Below are positions 25,939 through 33,086 of a DNA stretch of 64,000 nucleotides, piece after piece. Position 1 is the first letter of the stretch. Each line of letters starts with the position of its first letter. The notes beneath the pieces are model-generated. The model worked only from the letters and a program-made list of their open reading frames with translations, had not been told where the DNA came from and searched no databases. Origin of the DNA: Gluconacetobacter azotocaptans (GTDB taxonomy: Bacteria; Pseudomonadota; Alphaproteobacteria; Acetobacterales; Acetobacteraceae); the NCBI RefSeq assembly GCF_014174355.1, contig NZ_JABEQF010000015.1, forward strand, positions 25,253 through 89,252, written 5' to 3'. A program made the translations under genes and the position numbers.

Positions 25939-27996
25939 GTGTCCGATTTCCGGTCCCTCTACCGTCATGGCTTCGCGCGGGTCGCGGGCTGCACCCTGCC
26001 GGTGGCGCTGGCCGATCCGCAGACCAACGTCGCGCGGATGGGGGACATGGTGCATGCCTGCCATACCGACGGCGTGGCGCTGGCGGTGTTTCCCGAACTG
26101 GGTGTATCCGGATACGCCATCGAGGACCTGCGCCAGCAGGACGTTCTGCTGGACGAGGTCGGGCGCGCACTGGCCCGCCTGGCCGAGATCACGGCGGATC
26201 TGACGCCGGTGGTGGTGGCGGGCGCGCCGCTGCGCCATGGCGATTCGCTGTACAATTGCGCCGTCGTGCTGCATCGCGGCACCGTGCTGGGCGTGGTGCC
26301 CAAGAGCTACCTGCCCAATTACCGCGAATTCTACGAGGCGCGTCATTTTACCTCGGGCGTCGGGCAGCGGGGCGGGATGATCCACGTCGCCGGCCAGACC
26401 GCCCCGTTCGGCACCGACCTGCTGTTCGAGGCCGAGGACGTGCCCGGCCTGGTGATCGGGGTGGAGATCTGCGAGGATTTGTGGGTGCCCGCCCCCCCCA
26501 GTACCGATGCGACCCTGGCGGGGGCGATGGTCATCGCCAACCTCTCCGCCAGCGATATCACGGTGGGCAAGGCCGATACGCGGCACCTGCTCTGCCGGTC
26601 GCAATCGGCGCGCTGCCTGTGCGCCTATGTCTATGCCGCCGCCGGCGAGGGCGAATCGACGACCGACGTGGCGTGGGACGGCCAGGTGTCGATCTTCGAG
26701 AACGGCGAACTGCTGGCCGAGACCGTGCGCTTTCCCCAGGGCCCCCACCGGGCGGTGGCGGATATCGACCTCGACCTGCTGCGGCAGGACCGCGCGCGGA
26801 TGGGTACCTTCGCCGACAACCGGGTCGCCCGGTCGAAGGACGTAGGGCCGGACGGGGGCTGGCGGCGGATCGGCTTCGCGCTGTCGCCGCCGCCGGGCGA
26901 CCTGGGCCTGCGGCGGCGCATCGAACGCTTTCCCTTCGTGCCCGCCGACCCCGCGCGGCTGGAACAGGATTGCTACGAGGCATGGACGATCCAGGTTTCG
27001 GCGCTCAAGCAGCGGCTGGCCGAAACGGGCGCGCGCCGGATGGTGATCGGCGTGTCCGGCGGGCTGGATTCGACGCAGGCGCTGCTGGTGGCCGTCCGCG
27101 CGGCCGACGAGTTGGGCCTGGGGCGGGACGCGGTGCTGGGCTACACCATGCCGGGATTCGGCACCAGCGCCGGCACGCAGTCCAACGCCATGGCCCTGAT
27201 GCGCGCGCTGGGCGTATCGGCGACGGAACTGGATATCCGCCCCACCGCGCGCCTGATGTTGCAGGAAATGGGTCACCCCTTCGCCAGCGGCGCCGCGCAG
27301 TACGACGTGACGTTCGAGAACGTGCAGGCCGGCCTGCGGACCGATTTCCTGTTCCGGCTGGCCAACCAGCACGGCGGCCTCGTGATCGGTACCGGCGACC
27401 TGTCGGAACTGGCGCTGGGCTGGTGCACCTATGGCGTCGGCGACCAGATGTCGCATTACAACGTCAATGCCGGCCTGCCCAAGACGCTGATCCAGCATCT
27501 GATCCGCTGGGTCATTTCCGCGCGCCGGGTGGACGACGCGGCCTGCGACATCCTGACCGCCATCCTGGCGACCGAGATTTCGCCCGAACTGGTCCCGGCG
27601 GGCGAAGACCAGGCGTTGCAGAGCACCGAGGCCCGGATCGGCCCCTACGCCTTGCAGGATTTCACGCTGTTCTATGTCCTGCGCTACGGCTTCCGCCCCT
27701 CGCGCATCGCCTTCATGGCCGAAATCGCCTGGAAGGACGCGGCCGTCGGCGCCTGGCCGCCGGGCTTCCCCGCAGACCGGCGCATGGCCTACGACCTGCC
27801 GACCATCCGTCACTGGCTGGGGGTGTTCCTGGCGCGCTTCTTCGGCTTCAGTCAGTTCAAGCGCTCGGCGGTGCCGAACGGGCCGAAGGTTGTGGCCGGC
27901 GGCGCGCTGTCGCCCCGCGGCGACTGGCGTGCGCCGTCGGATGGTAACGCCCGGATCTGGCTGACCGAACTGGAACGCAACGTGCCGCGGGCGTAG
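25939..27996 (+). CDS. nadE: Glutamine-dependent NAD+ synthase
   Basis: The 685-aa enzyme amidates nicotinic acid adenine dinucleotide to NAD+ with glutamine. The N-terminal nitrilase-type glutaminase has E (VFPELG), K (VVPKSYLP) and the nucleophile Cys178 in [10 protein letters not shown]. The C-terminal synthetase has the ATP P-loop GVSGGLDS at residues 371-378 and [15 protein letters not shown] 25939 gives [18 protein letters not shown], aligning with the known start of long NadE proteins (about 679 aa); the open frame from 25846 has no homologous sequence. The stop is followed by the left copy of the repeat bounding the encapsulin cassette. Confidence 0.93.
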   Translation: MSDFRSLYRHGFARVAGCTLPVALADPQTNVARMGDMVHACHTDGVALAVFPELGVSGYAIEDLRQQDVLLDEVGRALARLAEITADLTPVVVAGAPLRHGDSLYNCAVVLHRGTVLGVVPKSYLPNYREFYEARHFTSGVGQRGGMIHVAGQTAPFGTDLLFEAEDVPGLVIGVEICEDLWVPAPPSTDATLAGAMVIANLSASDITVGKADTRHLLCRSQSARCLCAYVYAAAGEGESTTDVAWDGQVSIFENGELLAETVRFPQGPHRAVADIDLDLLRQDRARMGTFADNRVARSKDVGPDGGWRRIGFALSPPPGDLGLRRRIERFPFVPADPARLEQDCYEAWTIQVSALKQRLAETGARRMVIGVSGGLDSTQALLVAVRAADELGLGRDAVLGYTMPGFGTSAGTQSNAMALMRALGVSATELDIRPTARLMLQEMGHPFASGAAQYDVTFENVQAGLRTDFLFRLANQHGGLVIGTGDLSELALGWCTYGVGDQMSHYNVNAGLPKTLIQHLIRWVISARRVDDAACDILTAILATEISPELVPAGEDQALQSTEARIGPYALQDFTLFYVLRYGFRPSRIAFMAEIAWKDAAVGAWPPGFPADRRMAYDLPTIRHWLGVFLARFFGFSQFKRSAVPNGPKVVAGGALSPRGDWRAPSDGNARIWLTELERNVPRA

Positions 27997-28129
27997 GGCG
28001 GGGCAAAGGAAGGTCGGGATATGCTCTTTGGTGGGTCAAGGGCGACGTCCCCTGTGCGTGAAGGCAATGCTGTTTATGCCGTTTGCAAACACGGCTGATT
28101 GGGATGGGGCTGCCGGTCCGCTATCGGGA
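27995..28129. repeat. Left direct repeat of encapsulin cassette (truncated family A copy)
   Basis: It begins AGGGCGGGGCAAAGGAAGGT, jumps to TTTGGTGGGTCAAGG and GACGTCCCCTGTGCG, then CCGTTTGCAAACACGG and GGGCTGCCGGT. The same blocks in the same order occur at 30412-30628, where about 80 bp of extra hairpin sequence lie after the first block. The segments 28130-30411 between the two copies carry the DyP and encapsulin genes. Confidence 0.8.
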
Positions 28130-28345
28130 AAAATAGGAAAGCAGCCAAAACCCGAAGAGAGGCCGGGCAGTCTTCGTCCAAGACCTTCTATTTGTGCCGT
28201 TATGCAGTTTAGTTATAATGGAATCGAGATTTCACTTAATTGAATTATTTTAATTCTCGTAGCGTCTTGTCACCGTCAATCCACGATTTATGCTCACAAT
28301 CCATTATCGGAATGCGGGAATCGTACAAGGGGGAGCATCTGTCCG
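28130..28345. promoter_or_regulatory. AT-rich region upstream of the DyP/encapsulin operon
   Basis: No gene is visible. A sigma-70-type promoter is present at 28192-28219 (separate entry). Downstream of it lies a dyad GAATT-N5-AATTC (28242-28256) in a very AT-rich stretch, a possible operator or leader hairpin. An AAGGGGGAG ribosome-binding sequence sits at 28327-28335, before the TTG start at 28346. Confidence 0.5.
28192..28219 (+). promoter_or_regulatory. Sigma-70 promoter for DyP/encapsulin operon
   Basis: TTGTGC (28192-28197), 16-bp spacer, and a perfect TATAAT (28214-28219). Consensus -10 boxes are rare in this high-GC window, which makes the match more meaningful. Confidence 0.6.
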
Positions 28346-29395
28346 TTGGCCACACCTCAAGCCGTCGATACCAAACTGACCCAGGCGGCGGTTTTTCTGG
28401 TTGCAACCTTCACCGACGGGGCTTCTACTGCGGTTGGCGCTCAGGTACGCGATCTGCTCGGGGATCTCTCGTCCCTGCTGCGCGGCGTCGGTTTCCGCAT
28501 TCCCGATGGGCGCTTGACGTGCGTTACCGGAATCGGGTCAGTCGCGTGGGATCTTCTCTTCGGCACGCCGCGGCCGAAGGATCTTCACCCATTTCAAGAG
28601 ATTCATGGGGTGCACTTCGCGCCGTCAACTCCGGGCGATCTGCTCTTTCACATCCGCGCCGCGCGCATGGATCTCTGCTTCGAACTCGCGGCCTTGATCG
28701 TCTCGAGGCTCGAGGGCGCGGCAACGATCGTCGATGAGGTTCACGGCTTCAAATATTTCGACGAACGGGACCTGCTCGGCTTCGTCGACGGGACCGAAAA
28801 CCCGACCGGCCAAGCGGCGATCGACTCAACGATCGTAGGCAATGAGGATCCCGACTTCGCTGGAGGCAGCTACGTCATCATCCAGAAATATCTCCATGAC
28901 CTGAAAAAATGGAATGCCACGCCGACCGAGGTGCAGGAGAACATCATCGGCCGGAAGAAACTGTCGGACATCGAACTCGCCGACGCGGCCAAGCCCAGCT
29001 ATGCCCATAATGTGTTGACCACGATCGAGGAAAACGGCGAACAACTCCAGATCGTCCGCGACAACATGCCGTTCGGCGAGGTCGGCAAGGGGGAGTTCGG
29101 GACGTATTTCATCGGCTATGCCCGTTCACCTGCCCGCACCGAACAGATGCTGCAGAACATGTTTGTCGGAAAGCCGCCGGGCAATTACGACCGGATTCTG
29201 GACGTCAGCACTGCGGTCACCGGCGCACTGTTCTTCATCCCCACATCCGATTTCCTCGACAGTGCGCCTGACCTCGCGCCACTTGCATCTTCCGCCGAGG
29301 ACGCCGGCAGTGCGCCGGCACCCGGAGCGCCCCCGGCAAAGCCACGTCAGTCCGACACGTCCCTAGGCATAGGCTCACTGAAAGAGGAACCGTGA
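28346..29395 (+). CDS. DyP-type heme peroxidase with encapsulin cargo-loading peptide
   Basis: The 349-aa dye-decolorizing peroxidase of the B (P) subgroup reduces H2O2 and oxidises phenolics or dyes. The GxxDG motif is GFVDGTENP (distal Asp148), the proximal heme ligand is probably His221 (SYAHN), and Arg238/Asn240 lie in VRDNMPFGEV, the same spacing as in characterised DypB enzymes. After the fold, a flexible Ala/Pro/Ser linker (about 306-336) ends in DTSLGIGSLKEEP, the cargo-loading consensus for encapsulin shells. TTG start 28346 with AAGGGGGAG upstream. One base separates its stop from the encapsulin start. Codon use is less GC-biased than in neighbours. Confidence 0.93.
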   Translation: MATPQAVDTKLTQAAVFLVATFTDGASTAVGAQVRDLLGDLSSLLRGVGFRIPDGRLTCVTGIGSVAWDLLFGTPRPKDLHPFQEIHGVHFAPSTPGDLLFHIRAARMDLCFELAALIVSRLEGAATIVDEVHGFKYFDERDLLGFVDGTENPTGQAAIDSTIVGNEDPDFAGGSYVIIQKYLHDLKKWNATPTEVQENIIGRKKLSDIELADAAKPSYAHNVLTTIEENGEQLQIVRDNMPFGEVGKGEFGTYFIGYARSPARTEQMLQNMFVGKPPGNYDRILDVSTAVTGALFFIPTSDFLDSAPDLAPLASSAEDAGSAPAPGAPPAKPRQSDTSLGIGSLKEEP

Positions 29396-29396
29396 T

Positions 29397-30212
29397 ATGA
29401 ACAATCTTCACCGCCATCTCGCGCCCGTTTCCAGCACCGCCTGGGATCAGATCGAGGAGGAAGCGTCGCGCACCCTGCGACGGCACCTCGCCGGGAGGCG
29501 TGTTGTCGATACATCCAAACCTCACGGCCTGTCGCTCGCCGGCGTCGGGACGGGCCGCGGCACCGCGATCGAGGCACCGAACGACGGTGTTCGTGCCGTA
29601 AAACGCGAGATTCTGCCGTTGGTCGAATTGCGGGTTCCATTCACCTTGTCGCGTGAAGAAATTGACGCCGTGGAGCGTGGCTCGCAGGACTCGGACTGGC
29701 AACCGGTGAAGGACGCCGCAAAGAAAATTGCTTTCGCGGAAGACCGCGCCATATTCGATGGTTACGCCGCTGCGGGCATCCAGGGTATTCGTGCAGGCAC
29801 CTCCAACGCCCATCTGAAGCTTCCCGCGTCCGTCCAGGACTACCCTCAGGTCATTGCCGAGGCGCTCAACTCTCTGCGCCTCGCGGGTGTGAACGGTCCT
29901 TATTCGATCGTTCTGGGCGCGCAGGCATTCCTCGCCATCAGCAGCGGTGACGATGACGGATATCCCGTACGCAAGCACATCGAAAGCATGATCGACGGTA
30001 AGCTCGTCTGGGCGCCAGCGATCGAAGGCGCGTTCGTCGTCTCCATGCGCGGTGGTGACCTGGCCCTCGACATCGGGCAGGATTTTTCGATCGGATATCT
30101 GAGCCACACGGCCGATGCGGTCGAGTTGTATCTTCAGGAAAGCTTCGTCTTCCGCGTCCTGACCAGCGAAGCGACCGTCGCCATCGATGCCTCGGCGCAA
30201 CCGGCATCCTGA
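29397..30212 (+). CDS. Encapsulin nanocompartment shell protein (linocin M18 family)
   Basis: The 271-aa protein covers the whole family 1 encapsulin length (about 265). It begins MNNLHRHLAPVSSTAWDQIEEEASR, a typical N-terminal helix, with PLVELRVPFTLSREEIDAVERG in the E-loop/P-domain region, AEDRAIFDGY, GPYSIVLGAQAFLAI, and the C-terminal DFSIGYLSHTADAVELYLQESFVFRV. It has the HK97 phage-capsid fold and self-assembles into a shell that encloses the upstream DyP peroxidase. AAAGAGGAA, embedded in the cargo-peptide codons of the upstream gene, serves as its RBS, so the two genes are coupled. Confidence 0.95.
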   Translation: MNNLHRHLAPVSSTAWDQIEEEASRTLRRHLAGRRVVDTSKPHGLSLAGVGTGRGTAIEAPNDGVRAVKREILPLVELRVPFTLSREEIDAVERGSQDSDWQPVKDAAKKIAFAEDRAIFDGYAAAGIQGIRAGTSNAHLKLPASVQDYPQVIAEALNSLRLAGVNGPYSIVLGAQAFLAISSGDDDGYPVRKHIESMIDGKLVWAPAIEGAFVVSMRGGDLALDIGQDFSIGYLSHTADAVELYLQESFVFRVLTSEATVAIDASAQPAS

Positions 30213-30411
30213 ACGTCGAAACGTCCGCCGCTCGTAGCGTATTCGACATTCCGTATGCGGTGGTCAATTCATGAAATCCGACGCCTCGCCATAAAGCTCG
30301 CTCCACGCCAGATCCTGTCCGCTCACGTCCTCGCATGGTCCGTCTTCCGGCGCGCTCATCAAGCCGCAGTTCGACGCTCACACCTCAAGAAAAATATGCA
30401 ACTGTCGTGGC
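30213..30411. other. Spacer between encapsulin and right repeat, no gene seen
   Basis: About 200 bp without a convincing ORF. The only open stretch (30255 onward, plus strand) runs into the repeat and has no RBS. No clear terminator hairpin is visible before the repeat. Confidence 0.4.
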
Positions 30412-30628
30412 AGGGCGGGGCAAAGGAAGGTAGGGCTCTGCCCGAGCCCGGCAAGGGCCTTGGCCCTTGCATCCCGTTCGTTTTGTGAAGTCCTGAGTTT
30501 CCAAAGGGATATGCCCTTTGGTGGGTCAAGGACGACGTCCCCTGTGCGCGAAGGGAATGTTGTTTCGTTGACGATTATACCGTTTGCAAATACGGCTGAT
30601 TGAAGTGGGCTGCCGGTTCGCTTCCGGG
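30412..30628. repeat. Right direct repeat of encapsulin cassette, containing family A copy (inverted orientation)
   Basis: AGGGCGGGGCAAAGGAAGGT (30412-30431) is followed by the complete family A hairpins (GGGCTCTGCCC; GCAAGGGCC-TT-GGCCCTTGC; CCAAAGGG/CCCTTTGG), then GACGTCCCCTGTGCG, CCGTTTGCAAATACGG and GGGCTGCCGGTTCGC. It matches 27995-28129 in order and orientation, the left copy lacking about 80 bp. Confidence 0.8.
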
Positions 30629-30814
30629 CACGAAATTCTCGACAGCGGACGTTGGGGTCAGATGCCTGCTGGCAGGTACCGCCTCATGTCAGTCGCTTCA
30701 GCTCTTTTCGCTTCTCGCTCCTGCCTCGAATGGCGTGAAGGTCTGAATTGACAGCTCGTTTGTTCCCAATGCAAACAGATCAACTTTTTTATTACGATTC
30801 AAGCAGGTCAGGCG
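30629..30814. promoter_or_regulatory. Upstream region of the GH3 beta-glucosidase
   Basis: No gene. A TTGACA hexamer (30748-30753) could be a -35 box, although the matching -10 is weak. Just downstream, GTTTG (30758-30762) and CAAAC (30772-30776) form a dyad that could be an operator, e.g. for a sugar-responsive repressor. Confidence 0.35.
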
Positions 30815-32998
30815 ATGAATTTATTTCCAGTGAAAGCTCGTTTTGCTCTTGCCATCGCCACGACCTTCCTGTCACTGCAATCTGCATTTGCTCAAAGCCC
30901 GACCGAACGGAGCAGCCAACTCGTCAAGTCGATGTCGCTGGATGAGCAATTAGCTATTGTCTACAGCCGTGACGGCGGTGGATTCGGCGCGGCTGCCATT
31001 CCTGAGGGGGCCCTCGGATCAGCCGCCTTCCTCAAATTTCCCACGCGCCTCGGATTGCCCAATCTGGAATATTCGGATGCAGGATTAGGCGTCGGAGATC
31101 CGCGTCACGTGCGCGCTCATGGCGTTGTCGTTTCGCTCCCCGCAGGTCTGGCAACCGCCAGCACGTGGGACCCCGATATGGCGCGCGAAGGGGGGCGCAT
31201 GATCGGTTCGGAAGCGTGGCGCACCGGGTTCAACGTCCTTCTTGCCGGAGGCGCGGATTTGACCCGCGACCCGCGCAACGGCCGCAATTTTGAATACGCA
31301 GGCGAAGACCCCCTGCTCACCGGCCGCATCGTCGGCGCGACGATCGCAGGCATTCAGTCCCGCCATGTCATTTCCACCCTCAAACATTTCGCGATGAACG
31401 ACCTCGAAACATCGCGGATGACGATGAGCGCCAATATCAGCCCCAGTGCTATGAGGGAAAGCGACCTGCTCGGCTTCGAAATCGCCATTGAGGTTGGACA
31501 TCCGGGCTCGGTGATGTGTTCCTACAATCGGGTGAATGATCTCTACGCCTGCGAGAATTCATATCTCCTGACGCAAACCCTCAAGCAGGACTGGAACTAT
31601 CCCGGCTTTGTCATGTCCGACTGGGGGGCGGACCACACGACCGTGCGCGCCGCGCTTGCCGGCCTCGATCAGGAATCGTCAGGAAATACCATTGATTCGC
31701 GACTCTTTTTCGGGAACGCGCTGGCGGATGCCGTCCACAAGGGACAAGTTCCGCAAGAGCGCGTAGCCGATATGGCCCAGCGCATCCTGTATGCCGTGTA
31801 CGACGTCGGGCTCCCCGATCATCCTCCAATGATCGGCCCGATCGATGTTGCAGCAGACATGGCCGTCGCACAAAAGGATGAAGAAGAAGGAGCAGTCCTG
31901 CTGAGGAACGCGCACAACATCCTTCCGCTTCGCCGGGGTATGCATGTTCTGGTCGTTGGTGGTCACGCGGATGCAGGCGTTCTCTCCGGCGGCGGTTCGG
32001 CACAGGTTTCGGCAATCGGCGGAAACGCTGTTCCGGTAGATGAGACCAGTCTCCCGTGGCCCGGAGCGCCTGTCTATTTCCGCTCGCCTCCGCTCAAAGC
32101 CATGCAGGCGCTCGGGTTGGGCCCCGTGACATATGAGTCCGGTACAGATATCGCGCGAGCAGGCAATGCAGCGCGCCACGCCGATGCCGTCGTGGTTTTT
32201 GCAACTAAATGGTCGGTGGAATCCATCGACTCTTCCGATTTGGCACTACCGGACAAACAGAATGACCTGATCGCCGCGCTGGCGAGAGCCAACCGGCATG
32301 TCATCGTGGTTCTGGAAACGGGTAATCCGGTTGAAATGCCATGGGTGAACGACGTCGAAGGCGTCCTGGAAGCCTGGTATCCGGGTGCTGCAGGCGGACA
32401 GGCCATCGCCCGCCTTCTCTATGGCCTGGCAAATCCGTCAGGCCATCTCCCCATGACGTTCCCATACGCAACAACGCAACTGGCCCATCCGGATATTGCG
32501 GGCGTCAATGCGAGAACCGTCTTCGATGTGCAGTTCCATACCGATCAGGAGCTTTTCTATGACGAAGGAAGCGAGGTCGGTTATCGCTGGTTCGATCGCC
32601 AGCATCAGACGCCGCTTTTTCCGTTCGGCTTTGGGCTCTCTTACTCGAATTTCCAATTGGACGGTCTTCAGCTTCATCCCGGCTCGAAAAGCCTGTCAGC
32701 CAGCTTCACCGTCAAGAATATCAGCCAACGTCAAGGCGTGGCGGTGCCCCAGATCTATGTGACCCTCCCCGATGGAGGGGGGCGCAGACTGGCCGGGTGG
32801 CAACGCATCGTTCTGGCTGCGGGGGAAAGCAAAACTGCGACCGTGACACTTGATCCGCGTATTCTCGCACGTTTCGATGCCGCGCACGATTGCTGGCGTA
32901 TTCCGAAAGGCAATTTCACCGTGCGCCTTGCAGAAAGCGCTTCGGACAACGGATCCACATTGGTCGTCAGCATGCCACAGTGGATAATGGCACCGTAA
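30815..32998 (+). CDS. Secreted GH3 beta-glucosidase
   Basis: The 727-aa glycoside hydrolase family 3 enzyme has a Sec signal peptide (ARFALAIATTFLSLQSAFAQ). The N-terminal TIM-barrel domain has GRNFEYAGEDP near residue 156, KHF at 190-192 and the catalytic nucleophile Asp269 in FVMSDWGA. It is followed by a GH3 C-terminal domain (GVLSGGGSAQV; EAWYPGAAGGQAIARLLYG) and a fibronectin III-like domain (SASFTVKNISQRQGVAVPQIY). It would release glucose from beta-glucosides in the periplasm or outside. Base and codon use is less GC-rich than the flanking core genes, suggesting acquisition. ATG 30815 has only a weak RBS. Confidence 0.92.
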   Translation: MNLFPVKARFALAIATTFLSLQSAFAQSPTERSSQLVKSMSLDEQLAIVYSRDGGGFGAAAIPEGALGSAAFLKFPTRLGLPNLEYSDAGLGVGDPRHVRAHGVVVSLPAGLATASTWDPDMAREGGRMIGSEAWRTGFNVLLAGGADLTRDPRNGRNFEYAGEDPLLTGRIVGATIAGIQSRHVISTLKHFAMNDLETSRMTMSANISPSAMRESDLLGFEIAIEVGHPGSVMCSYNRVNDLYACENSYLLTQTLKQDWNYPGFVMSDWGADHTTVRAALAGLDQESSGNTIDSRLFFGNALADAVHKGQVPQERVADMAQRILYAVYDVGLPDHPPMIGPIDVAADMAVAQKDEEEGAVLLRNAHNILPLRRGMHVLVVGGHADAGVLSGGGSAQVSAIGGNAVPVDETSLPWPGAPVYFRSPPLKAMQALGLGPVTYESGTDIARAGNAARHADAVVVFATKWSVESIDSSDLALPDKQNDLIAALARANRHVIVVLETGNPVEMPWVNDVEGVLEAWYPGAAGGQAIARLLYGLANPSGHLPMTFPYATTQLAHPDIAGVNARTVFDVQFHTDQELFYDEGSEVGYRWFDRQHQTPLFPFGFGLSYSNFQLDGLQLHPGSKSLSASFTVKNISQRQGVAVPQIYVTLPDGGGRRLAGWQRIVLAAGESKTATVTLDPRILARFDAAHDCWRIPKGNFTVRLAESASDNGSTLVVSMPQWIMAP

Positions 32999-33044
32999 TG
33001 CCGGTAAGCCGCAACCTTGGGGAAACCGGTCATGAAAATCGGGG

Positions 33045-33085
33045 ACCAGGGCCTCAGGCCCTGGTGGGTTCGGGCGACGCCCGAA
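33045..33085. terminator. Double hairpin between convergent genes
   Basis: ACCAGGGCC-TCA-GGCCCTGGT (33045-33065) and TTCGGGC-GAC-GCCCGAA (33069-33085) follow the GH3 gene and end 2 bp before the stop of the convergent glycosyltransferase gene. They resemble a diverged, shortened family A element and probably end both transcripts. Confidence 0.6.
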
Positions 33086-33086
33086 A

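Noticed and set aside
25888..27813. 641-aa open frame on the minus strand
   Set aside because: Antisense shadow of nadE, whose full set of catalytic motifs is on the plus strand.
30255..30488. 77-aa ORF after encapsulin
   Set aside because: Its second half is family A repeat sequence and it has no RBS; the encoded C-terminus recurs at other repeat copies.
27995..30628. Encapsulin cassette as a composite transposon
   Set aside because: No transposase, terminal inverted repeats or target-site duplication found; the flanking repeats are family A-type intergenic elements.
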